Source: Hymenobacter gummosus (GTDB lineage: Bacteria > Bacteroidota > Bacteroidia > Cytophagales > Hymenobacteraceae). Taken from it: a stretch of DNA of 64,000 bases. The notes beneath the pieces were generated by a model that was given only the letters and a program-made list of their open reading frames with translations, was not told where the DNA came from and ran no database searches. Location: contig NZ_RXOF01000010.1 of assembly GCF_003970915.1 (NCBI RefSeq), positions 124,001-188,000 of the forward strand, given 5' to 3'. Positions 32,788 to 40,663 of this stretch are shown in pieces (the stretch's first letter is position 1; each line of letters opens with the position of its first letter). The translations under genes and the position numbers were made by a program.

Positions 32788-32863
32788 ATGGTCAGATGGC
32801 TAAATGGCTGGTCGTTCAAGCACCACCCATTCAGCCATTTGACAATTCAACCATTTAACCATT
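32781..32863. repeat. TGGCTAAATGG / CCATTTAACCA inverted repeat
   Basis: About 80 bp: left units TGGCTAAATGG repeated twice, right units CAGCCATTT and CCATTTAACCATT, able to fold into a long imperfect hairpin. The left side touches the fmt stop and the right ends 8 bp before the folA ATG. The same family recurs at 48225-48311. Confidence 0.8.
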
Positions 32864-32870
32864 ACATCCC

Positions 32871-33356
32871 ATGACTTCCATCGTAGTAGCCCGGGCCGAT
32901 AACGGCGTGATTGGGCGCGACAACCAGCTGCCCTGGCACCTGCCGGCCGATTTGCGCCATTTCAAGCAGCTCACCAGCGGCCACCCCGTGGTGATGGGCC
33001 GCCGCACCTACGAAAGCATCGGCCGGCCCCTGCCTGGCCGCCGCAACATCGTGGTGACGCGGCAGCTGGACTGGCAGGCCGCGGGCGTCGAAACCGCCGC
33101 CTCGGTGCTGGGCGCCCTGGAGCTGGCCCGGCAGTCCGACGAGGAAGTCTTCGTCATCGGCGGGGCCGAAATCTACCGCGAAGCCCTGCCGGCCGTGGAC
33201 GTGGTCTACCTCACCGAAGTGCACGCTGCCCCCACCGGCGACGCCGTGCTGCCGGAGTTCGGAGCCGACACCTGGCGCGAGGTCAGCCGGGAGCGGCACG
33301 AGCCCGACGACAAGCACGCCCACGCCTTCAGCTTCGTGACGCTGCAGCGGCGGTAA
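32871..33356 (+). CDS. folA: Dihydrofolate reductase
   Basis: A 161-residue enzyme that reduces dihydrofolate to tetrahydrofolate with NADPH. Family features are VARADNGVIGRDNQLPWHLPADL at the N-terminus (the W and the acidic D of the active site are present), VMGRRTYESIGRPLPGR for NADPH binding and FVIGGAEIYREALP near residue 98. Length is normal and nothing is missing. It follows fmt on the same strand; both act in one-carbon metabolism, but the repeat element between them makes an operon uncertain. Confidence 0.95.
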   Translation: MTSIVVARADNGVIGRDNQLPWHLPADLRHFKQLTSGHPVVMGRRTYESIGRPLPGRRNIVVTRQLDWQAAGVETAASVLGALELARQSDEEVFVIGGAEIYREALPAVDVVYLTEVHAAPTGDAVLPEFGADTWREVSRERHEPDDKHAHAFSFVTLQRR

Positions 33357-33382
33357 CCGGGGGTAAATATTGCTTGGCCCAC

Positions 33383-33417
33383 AAAAAAGGGCGGCCCCGT
33401 GCGGGGCCGCCCTTTTG
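33383..33417. terminator. Bidirectional terminator
   Basis: GGGCGGCCCC-GTGC-GGGGCCGCCC with an A-run before and TTTTG after, between convergent folA and the sortase gene. Confidence 0.9.
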
Positions 33418-33437
33418 TTCATTGACTTCGAGTAGGC

Positions 33438-36400
33438 TTAGCGCAGCAGCACCAGCTTGCCCCAGCCCTTCTTAAAGGCTGCGTCGGCGGCGGTGCGGCG
33501 GTGGGTGTACTCGCTGCCGGGGTCATCGAGCACCACGCGGTAGAGGTAGGTGCCGTTGGCCAGCTGGTCGCCGTAGGTGTCGGTGCCGTCCCAGGCGTAC
33601 TCCGAGATGTTGTTGCCCACGCGCACGTTGCCCAGCTCGCTCTGCATGATTTCCTTCACCACCTTACCCGAGATGGTCAGAATCTGGATTTTCATGTTGC
33701 GCGGCGGCGTGGTACCGGTCAGGGTAAACACGAAGCGCGTGCGGCTGGTCACCGGGTTCGGGTAGGGGAAGACGTTGGTGATGGTGGCAGCCGAAATGAC
33801 CTCGAAGCTTACCGCGTACAGCTGCGAGGCCGCGGGGTTGTCGGCCATGTCCTTGGCCTGCACCTCCAGCTTGTAGACGCCGTCGGGCAGCTTCTTGGCC
33901 GCCGTCAGCTCGGCCGGCAGGAAGTACACCTTGAAGCGGCCCGCCGTGGGCTGGCTTTCCGTGCGAATGAGCTGGGTGTTGGTCATGTTCACGCGCTCCA
34001 CGCGGCCGTCGGGCCAGGTCAGGAACAGGTCCACCTTGTTCGGGTCGGTCAGCGGCCGGCGCTTGTCCTCGTACTTCACGTCCACCAGGATTTCGGGGTT
34101 GGTCGAGACGATGTCGCCGTTGAGGATGTGCTGCCCGTCGAAGGCCACGTCGAGCACCGGCGGCAGGGTGATGGTGGGCGCGGTCAGCACCAGGTTCAAC
34201 TCGTTGTTGATGTCGGTCTGCTCCGGCAGCTTGTCCGAGTTGGCCACGATGCGCACGTTTACTTCCCCGCTCAGGGCGGCCACGTTCAGGCGGAAGTTGT
34301 AGCGGGCTACTGAGTCGGCGCGGGGCAGCTGCGAGAAGCCCGCGGCGCGGGTGGCCCACACCGTCATCGTATCCTGCCGCCCGCCGCTGACCTGGGTCAC
34401 ATAGGCCTTGGCCCGCGTGCGGCCCGTAAAGTCTACGTCCGACACGTTTTCGAAGAACACCGGAATATCCAGCACCCCGGTGCTGGCCGCCGCCGCGCTC
34501 AGCGTCGTGGCCGCGTAGGCGTTGGCCGGAATGGCGGGGTGGTCGCGGCGTACGGTGCCCTCGGGCAGGCCGCGGTAGGTAACCAGCCACTGCTTCAGCT
34601 GGGGCGGCGTGCGGGTTACCACGTCGCGCAGCTCCAGCTCCAGGGCCAGGTAGGGATACTGCCGGGCATCGACGCCGCTGAGCGAATACGAGGTGGTGGA
34701 GCCGCTGTTGGTGCCCGTTACGCTCGGGTTGAGCACGGTGCGCTGGTTGTTGGCGTCGTAGCCCACCAGGCGCAGGGTGTACTCATCGGCGGGCCCGTCG
34801 GGGCGCTTGAGGGTGTAGTGGAGCGTCTGCCACTGCAGCGCCGGCCCGATGCGGGTGCTGGTGATGGTGCCGCTGGTGTTGCGGCCCGTCAGCGTGGCGT
34901 TGAGCGTGATGATCTGCTCGTTGCGGGGCGTCGGGTCGGTAGGTGAGAACGTGACTTCCTGCGCCTGCGCCGGGAAGCCCTTGCGCAGCAGCATGGCCAG
35001 CGGGTCACCGTCCTGCGCGGTATTGATGAGCGAGGAGCCCATGCTCGTCAGCTGAGCCTTCAGAGCGGGCAGGAAGCTGGTGTACTTTACGTGGTTGACC
35101 GATACCAGCGACACGTAGGCTCCGTTGGGCACGTTGCGCAGGAAGTTCAGCAGCTGCGCCTGCCGGTAAGCAGTGTTGATGTTGTCCGCATTCAGACTAT
35201 CCCGCAGGTTGACGGTAGTAGAGAAAAAGAACAATGTCCGGCCGCCGGCAATGTCACCGCATTTCTTCCAGTTACCGCCGGGTACGTTGTTAATCACGTT
35301 CAGGCTCACCGGGTCGATTACCATGGCAATAATGTCGTGGGGCGACAGGGTAGTGCTGTTATTCGGATTCAGACCCGTCTGACCGCAATTACCCACCGGC
35401 ACCAGCTGCCCATCCAGCTTGAAGCCGTAGGTGGTCGGGAAGTTAGAAGCCGACAAGTCCGTGGTATTCAGACCCACCGTCTTCAGCTCCAGCGTTTTGG
35501 TTATAGGGTCAAACTCCCACTGCCCGCCCGGGGTGCGCTGCGTTATTTGCTGCGTCGCGTTGCTGGCCATCTGCGCGTAGTGGCTCTGCGACCAGCCGCC
35601 CGGGCTGCCGTTGATAAAGCGGAACGAGCTGCGCATCCAGGTAGTATCGAGCCCGGCCGGCACCGTGCGCGGGTCAAAGCGCACGCGCCAGTAGAATACC
35701 ACCGAGTCGCGGCCGGGCACGTTGGGCAGGTTGGGCGTCCACGTGGCCACGTCGAGGGCCGTGAAGCTGGTCCGGTTCACGGGCGAGGTAAACGTAGGGA
35801 TGGTATCCAGCTGAAACTCGTAGCGGAGCGGCGTAGCCTGGGGAATGTTGCTCTGCACCACCAGGCGCGCATTGGCGCGCCCTACGATGGCGAAGGGCGT
35901 CGGCTGCAGCAGGGTAATGCCGCCGTTCAGGAAATTGTGAGTGAACGTGGCCGTGTTGTTGGTTTCCGACAGCTCCGGAATCACGTTCGGGTCGTCGAGG
36001 CGGACGGTAAAGGTATTGTTGCCGAATACGGCCGCCGACGAGGGGTTGGTGAGCGTCACCACCACCGTCGTATCGCGCAGGAAGTACGGGATGGTGACGG
36101 GAGGATGGGTGATGGTTCGGGGAGTACCAGTGCTACCCGGGGCAGTTACGGTACGCCCGATGGTGATGTTGATGCTGCGCACCGGCTCAATCTTGCCGTA
36201 GTTACTCAGGCGCAGGCGCAGCCGGAAGCTGGGCGCCGACGACAGCACCGGCCCGCTGCCCGTCGTCGACTCGATGGCAACCGGCGCGACGCCGGGCGTA
36301 AACTGGTAGTCGGGCAGGGCCGGCGAGAACAACGACACCGCCGGGTCGCCGTGCCAGGTGATGTTGGTCATCATGGCCTGGCCGTACAGCGTGGTGAGGA

Positions 36401-38702
36401 TGTAATTGATGTTCGGGTCAGAACTGGTCTGAATCCGCCGCAGCGCCTCCGCCTGGATAGCCGCCAGGGGCTTGCCGTACCAGGCCGACTCGTTGAACAG
36501 CATCTTGTACACCTGCGTCAGGTATATATGCTGGTTCTCCGCAATGTCCAGATCCGATTCGGCCATCCAGCCGATGGAACCCTTGCCGTCGGCCAGCACC
36601 CAGTCTTCACCTAGGGAGCCGCCCGCGGAGGCACTTCGCCCGATGGCACAGCCAGCAGCTATAAACACCGGGTATTTGCCGTTCTGCGCGTAACCGCTGC
36701 TGGCCTGGTTGATAGGCGGCGGCAGCAAGTCAATCGTCTCGTTGGAGCCGTGACCGAAATAGGTAATCAGGGCCAGCCCCGCGTTGACCTGCGGCACGAT
36801 AGGAGCCGTGCTCGGCCCCAGGGCAGTATTGACAATGGTCGTCACATTGGCACCGAAGAAGGGCTTGCGGGCCATGCTCTCGTAGCTGGCCAAATAGCTG
36901 ACCAATTGCTGCTGCTCGGTCACACTCTTTCCACCCGACATGTGCAGCAATTCTTTGCGCCAGGCCGCCGGGGTGGCGGCTTCATGGGCGCGCAGCTTGT
37001 TTAGGTAAGCCAGTACCTGCGCGGGCGTACGGGCCGGAATGCGGCCCGTAATCATGCGGGGCACGTAGTCGCCGTTCTGCCAGTCGGACGTGAAGAAGAC
37101 ATCCGACTGGCCGCGGGTGGAAACCGGCACCAAATCCGGATACAGGTCCCGCTCATTGGCCGGAGCCTGCCGGTACATGTAGTTCATGCCATTGCCCCTC
37201 TCCGAAACAAAAACGCCCTTGCCCAGTAGCAGCAGGTACTGCCCGGTGCGGGAGCCCGTCTGCATATAGCGGGCAAACTGCCGCACCGCCAGCGGCGACC
37301 GTTCGCCGTAGTGAAACTGGTCGTAGAGCATTTCGCTGGTTACCACCAGCGTATCATAGGCAATACGGCCCGTCCCGGCCGTAGCCCGGTAGCCGGCGTA
37401 CTGGCGCACGATGTTGACGCCGCCGACCGGCTTCATCAGTGCCCGGCCCGTCACAATGATAAAGTTGGGTTGCGAGGGGTTGAGCGAGGTGCGGAAGCCC
37501 ACGCGCTGCGCGGCCGCGGGCGTCAGGCTGCGGCTGGCATCGGTCAGCAACAGGTGGCGCGTGGTGGCCACGGTACCCGGAAAGCCGTAGGCCCGGCTCT
37601 GCCCGCCCAGGGCGGCGCCCACCGTCCGGCGCACGTTGGCCGGGTCGGTCACGTCGTAGCCCACCACGGTGGCGGGGATGCTGTCGAGCTGGTAATAAGC
37701 CGCACCGGCCAGGGTGGAGTCGTTCCAGAAATGTACGGCCCGCTGGCCGCTGCGCCAGTGCGCCACCTGTGGGCTGACCACGCGCACGTAGCCGAGGCGG
37801 TATTTGTCGTTGTTAACGGGCAAGGCCCGCTCAAGGCGCACCCCCAGCTGACCGTTGCCGGTAAAGTCGCTGCTTTGCAGGCGCAGCACCACCCGCCGCA
37901 CCTGGTACGGCGCGTAGGAAATGGGCGTGGGCGTCAGCAGCCGCGGCGTTCCGTTGTTTCCCGGCAACACCGAGATGTTGGTGTTGTGCGTTCCGAGGTC
38001 GGCGCCTACCAGCAACGTTTCCAGCCAGGCCTGCGCCCCGGTCCGGGCGGGGCGGAACAAGGAGTCCATAACCACGTTGGCGGGGTTGCCCTCCAGGTCG
38101 CCGCTCAGGAAGCCTTCCCCCTTATCGGCCCAACTCAGGAAGTGGGGGCCCGAGTCGGTCTGGCCGAAGTTGTAATCCCCGGTGAACATCTTCAGGCGCG
38201 GATTCAGCCAGCTCGGGTGCACGGTGCCGGTGGCGGCCGTGGTATTTTCCACCATGCGGCGCCCGTTGGTGGTAGTCGAGACGGTCAGGAAGTACGCGGC
38301 CGTATCGGTAAACAGGCTGTACAGCTTGTGGGGCTGGTCGGCCGCGTCCTTGTACATGCCCCGGTCCAGGGCGCCGTCGTTACGCTGCCCGTAGAACTCG
38401 AAGTAGGTGGTAGCGTCGAGCTGGCTCTGGTTGCCGCCGCCGTACATGGCCACCTCGCGGCCCCGGCGCCACAGCTGCACGCGCTGGGGGTTGGTGCTGG
38501 CCGACAGCCCCGCCTGCGTCAGGTAGGCCTGGTCGAGGCGGTAGATACCGTCCTTGGTAATCTTGATTTTATAGTAGGCCTGCGAGGGCACAATCCATTC
38601 GTTGCCGTACGGCCCCGATTGGGCCCGGCCCGGCAGGCTCAGCGCCAGCAGGCTCAAGAGCAGCAGGCAGTGGGCGCGTGTAAGTCGGTACAAGTGCTTC
38701 AT
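33438..38702 (-). CDS. porU2: C25-family T9SS sortase, PorU2 type
   Basis: A 1754-residue surface cysteine peptidase related to PorU, the T9SS sortase that removes C-terminal sorting domains and attaches cargo. The ATG at 38702 starts MKHLYRLTRAHCLLLLSLLALS, a signal peptide. The N-terminal region has YYKIKITKDGIYRL, typical of PorU. The gingipain-like C25 domain has its His in YFGHGSNE (near residue 649) and Cys in IAAGCAIGRS (near 684). CARDB-like modules follow (PELSETNNTA near 920), and the C-terminus is a FlgD-like fold (FPYPNPVTSRTRF, YAWDGTDTYGD). It is several hundred residues longer than classical PorU, which fits the PorU2 subgroup, as does the PorV-like gene 57 bp upstream. Confidence 0.88.
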   Translation of the reverse strand: MKHLYRLTRAHCLLLLSLLALSLPGRAQSGPYGNEWIVPSQAYYKIKITKDGIYRLDQAYLTQAGLSASTNPQRVQLWRRGREVAMYGGGNQSQLDATTYFEFYGQRNDGALDRGMYKDAADQPHKLYSLFTDTAAYFLTVSTTTNGRRMVENTTAATGTVHPSWLNPRLKMFTGDYNFGQTDSGPHFLSWADKGEGFLSGDLEGNPANVVMDSLFRPARTGAQAWLETLLVGADLGTHNTNISVLPGNNGTPRLLTPTPISYAPYQVRRVVLRLQSSDFTGNGQLGVRLERALPVNNDKYRLGYVRVVSPQVAHWRSGQRAVHFWNDSTLAGAAYYQLDSIPATVVGYDVTDPANVRRTVGAALGGQSRAYGFPGTVATTRHLLLTDASRSLTPAAAQRVGFRTSLNPSQPNFIIVTGRALMKPVGGVNIVRQYAGYRATAGTGRIAYDTLVVTSEMLYDQFHYGERSPLAVRQFARYMQTGSRTGQYLLLLGKGVFVSERGNGMNYMYRQAPANERDLYPDLVPVSTRGQSDVFFTSDWQNGDYVPRMITGRIPARTPAQVLAYLNKLRAHEAATPAAWRKELLHMSGGKSVTEQQQLVSYLASYESMARKPFFGANVTTIVNTALGPSTAPIVPQVNAGLALITYFGHGSNETIDLLPPPINQASSGYAQNGKYPVFIAAGCAIGRSASAGGSLGEDWVLADGKGSIGWMAESDLDIAENQHIYLTQVYKMLFNESAWYGKPLAAIQAEALRRIQTSSDPNINYILTTLYGQAMMTNITWHGDPAVSLFSPALPDYQFTPGVAPVAIESTTGSGPVLSSAPSFRLRLRLSNYGKIEPVRSINITIGRTVTAPGSTGTPRTITHPPVTIPYFLRDTTVVVTLTNPSSAAVFGNNTFTVRLDDPNVIPELSETNNTATFTHNFLNGGITLLQPTPFAIVGRANARLVVQSNIPQATPLRYEFQLDTIPTFTSPVNRTSFTALDVATWTPNLPNVPGRDSVVFYWRVRFDPRTVPAGLDTTWMRSSFRFINGSPGGWSQSHYAQMASNATQQITQRTPGGQWEFDPITKTLELKTVGLNTTDLSASNFPTTYGFKLDGQLVPVGNCGQTGLNPNNSTTLSPHDIIAMVIDPVSLNVINNVPGGNWKKCGDIAGGRTLFFFSTTVNLRDSLNADNINTAYRQAQLLNFLRNVPNGAYVSLVSVNHVKYTSFLPALKAQLTSMGSSLINTAQDGDPLAMLLRKGFPAQAQEVTFSPTDPTPRNEQIITLNATLTGRNTSGTITSTRIGPALQWQTLHYTLKRPDGPADEYTLRLVGYDANNQRTVLNPSVTGTNSGSTTSYSLSGVDARQYPYLALELELRDVVTRTPPQLKQWLVTYRGLPEGTVRRDHPAIPANAYAATTLSAAAASTGVLDIPVFFENVSDVDFTGRTRAKAYVTQVSGGRQDTMTVWATRAAGFSQLPRADSVARYNFRLNVAALSGEVNVRIVANSDKLPEQTDINNELNLVLTAPTITLPPVLDVAFDGQHILNGDIVSTNPEILVDVKYEDKRRPLTDPNKVDLFLTWPDGRVERVNMTNTQLIRTESQPTAGRFKVYFLPAELTAAKKLPDGVYKLEVQAKDMADNPAASQLYAVSFEVISAATITNVFPYPNPVTSRTRFVFTLTGTTPPRNMKIQILTISGKVVKEIMQSELGNVRVGNNISEYAWDGTDTYGDQLANGTYLYRVVLDDPGSEYTHRRTAADAAFKKGWGKLVLLR

Positions 38703-38759
38703 TATCAATAGCTGGTTTAGCCCAGAAGTACGCATGCGATATGCCAGTGTTTACCGTCT

Positions 38760-39866
38760 TTATTTGAAGCCGTAGCCCAGGGACACCATCACCGAGTTGG
38801 CCTGGGAGCTGCTGCCCAGCCGCTCGATGGCCAGGCGCGACAGGGCCAGATCGAGGCGCAGGCCGCTCAGGGCCACGCCGACGCCCAGCGTGGGCTGCAC
38901 CTTCCACTCCTCCTGCCCGTCGAAGGCCTGGATTTTCTGGATGTTGGTGGCGCCGCCGCGCAGAAACAGCAGATTCTTGTAGCCGAGTTCCGCGCCCACG
39001 TGCGGGGCAATGCTCACGAAACTGCTCGAAATAGGAGTGTTGCGCTTGCCGTCGGTGGTCATTTCCAGATCCACGGCGGCCACGGCCGTCAAATCGGCGG
39101 GCAGCTTGAACGAGCGGCTCACGCCCAGCACGAAGCGGGGCAGCGTGACCTCGGTGCTGTTTTTGGGGATGAAGTCCAGCGTGTCCTTGGTGGGCTGAAA
39201 CTTCTCGGTGTTGATGGACCAGGCGTTGAACGTGGTGGTAATATCCCGCGCCATCAGGGCGAAGTTCCAGTTGCCGCGCTGGTACTGCGCGCCCGCGTCG
39301 ATGCCGAAACCCCAGGCGTCGGCGTAGTCGCCCACGTTGCGGTAGATGATTTTGGCGTTGGCGCCCACGCGCAGGCCGCCGAGGGCCTCCAGCTTGCGGG
39401 CGTAGGAGAGCAGCAGGCCGTAGTCGGCCACCGAGAAGTAGGTGACGCGGTCGTAGCTGATCTGGTTGTACTCGTTGACCAGCGCCCGGGTGTCGGGAAT
39501 GTCGTCGACGCCCACGCGGATGAGGCTGGCCCCGATGGCGCTACGCTCGTCCAGCGGCATGGAAAAGGCCGCGTAGTCGTTCTTCACGATGCCCGAAAAC
39601 AGCTCGGAGTGCATCAGCACCGCGTCGTACTTGGTTTTCTGGCCCAGCAGGCCGGCCGGGTTCCAGTAGCCGGCGGTGGCGTCCTGGGCCAGGCTTACCT
39701 GGGTACCGCCCATGGCCAGGGCCCGCCCCCCTACCCCGATGGAGAGAAAGTCGTTGCTGTACTTGGGCGTGGCGTCCTTGCTGGGGGTAGTCTGCGCCTG
39801 GGCGGCCGCGGCGGCCAGCGAGGCGGCCGAAAAGACGATAATACTGCGGCGGAAGAAGTGTGGCAT
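38760..39866 (-). CDS. porV2: PorV-family outer-membrane protein (PorV2 type)
   Basis: A 368-residue outer-membrane beta-barrel of the PorV/PorQ family. The ATG at 39866 (MPHFFRRSIIVFSAAS) gives a signal peptide ending AQAQ; an in-frame start at 39911 is less likely. The opening block FLSIGVGGRALAMGGTQVSLAQDATAGYWNPAGL is the family signature, followed by alternating strands and ending in aromatic GYGFK. In T9SS, PorV escorts cargo to the PorU sortase. It lies just upstream of the sortase gene on the same strand, so the two are likely one operon. Confidence 0.88.
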   Translation of the reverse strand: MPHFFRRSIIVFSAASLAAAAAQAQTTPSKDATPKYSNDFLSIGVGGRALAMGGTQVSLAQDATAGYWNPAGLLGQKTKYDAVLMHSELFSGIVKNDYAAFSMPLDERSAIGASLIRVGVDDIPDTRALVNEYNQISYDRVTYFSVADYGLLLSYARKLEALGGLRVGANAKIIYRNVGDYADAWGFGIDAGAQYQRGNWNFALMARDITTTFNAWSINTEKFQPTKDTLDFIPKNSTEVTLPRFVLGVSRSFKLPADLTAVAAVDLEMTTDGKRNTPISSSFVSIAPHVGAELGYKNLLFLRGGATNIQKIQAFDGQEEWKVQPTLGVGVALSGLRLDLALSRLAIERLGSSSQANSVMVSLGYGFK

Positions 39867-40159
39867 AAGGTAAGGTAGGTGGCGTCTGGACCCGGTAAAC
39901 CGGCTCCACAACGCAAGTTACTCATTAATAGTGCGGCGCTGGTGCGCAAATCTGCCGCGAACATAGTGCCAGACTATTGAACCGGCAAAGAGGTTGCGCC
40001 AGCCGGCTAAACTTCCTCCGCACCGGCGCCCTTGCGCGCCGCTGGCTCACATGATTGGGTGATGCCCACGCGCACAATTCATAATTAACAATTAATAATC
40101 AATCACTTAACTCAAACATCACTCAGCAAACATTGGCTAAACGAAATTATTTTCACCCA
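39867..40159. other. Divergent intergenic region, no gene
   Basis: No gene. It includes an AT-rich stretch at 40077-40107 made of AATTAATAAT-like words, similar to one arm of the repeat at 47691, and GC-rich inverted words near 39990-40045 (AGCCGGCT, GGCGCC) with no clear structure. Confidence 0.4.
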
Positions 40160-40195
40160 GTACCTTGCGTTGCAAAGTACCTGCCTTTATATTTG
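40160..40195 (+). promoter_or_regulatory. padR promoter overlapped by palindrome
   Basis: A -7 box TATATTTG (40188-40195) and a -33 TTG (40165-40167) are 20 bp apart. A 21-bp imperfect palindrome (GTACcTTGC, GTT, GCAAaGTAC; 40160-40180) covers the -33 box. The PadR protein encoded 34 bp downstream probably binds here and represses itself. Confidence 0.7.
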
Positions 40196-40228
40196 TACCA
40201 TTCTTCACCGACTACCGCCCGCAAGCCC

Positions 40229-40639
40229 ATGAAAGTCGAAAACACCCAAGTGCAGATGCGGAAAGGCATTCTGGAATTCTGCATTCTGGAAATCATTGCG
40301 CGGGGCGAGGTGTATGCCTCCGACATGCTGGAGGAGCTAACCCAAGCCCGCATGATTGTGGTGGAGGGGACGCTGTACCCCCTGCTCACCCGCCTTAAGA
40401 ATGCCGCCCTACTCGATTATACCTGGAAGGAATCGAGCAGCGGGCCACCCCGCAAGTACTACACCCTCACGCCGGTGGGGCAGGAATTCCTGCACGAGCT
40501 GCGCCTGACCTGGGAGGAAATCGAAGACTCCATCCAGATTATCCGCAGCAAACCCCACGGCGCCGCGCCGCCCGCGCCCGGTCCCGACGACCTCGTGCCG
40601 CCCGCCCCGCCCTTCGCCGCCGGCGACGCCTCCATCTAA
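40229..40639 (+). CDS. PadR family transcriptional regulator
   Basis: A 136-residue PadR-type winged-helix regulator. KGILEFCILEIIARGEVYAS and GTLYPLLTRLKNAALL form the winged helix, YYTLTPVGQEFL the wing, and a short C-terminal helix follows, with a proline-rich end. The ATG at 40229 is set by the promoter at 40188. It is followed 24 bp later by a PspC-domain gene; PadR-PspC pairs are common in this phylum and suggest the regulator controls the membrane protein in response to envelope stress. Autorepression is likely. Confidence 0.92.
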   Translation: MKVENTQVQMRKGILEFCILEIIARGEVYASDMLEELTQARMIVVEGTLYPLLTRLKNAALLDYTWKESSSGPPRKYYTLTPVGQEFLHELRLTWEEIEDSIQIIRSKPHGAAPPAPGPDDLVPPAPPFAAGDASI

Positions 40640-40663
40640 CCACCGCTTAGTTGCAGCACTGCG

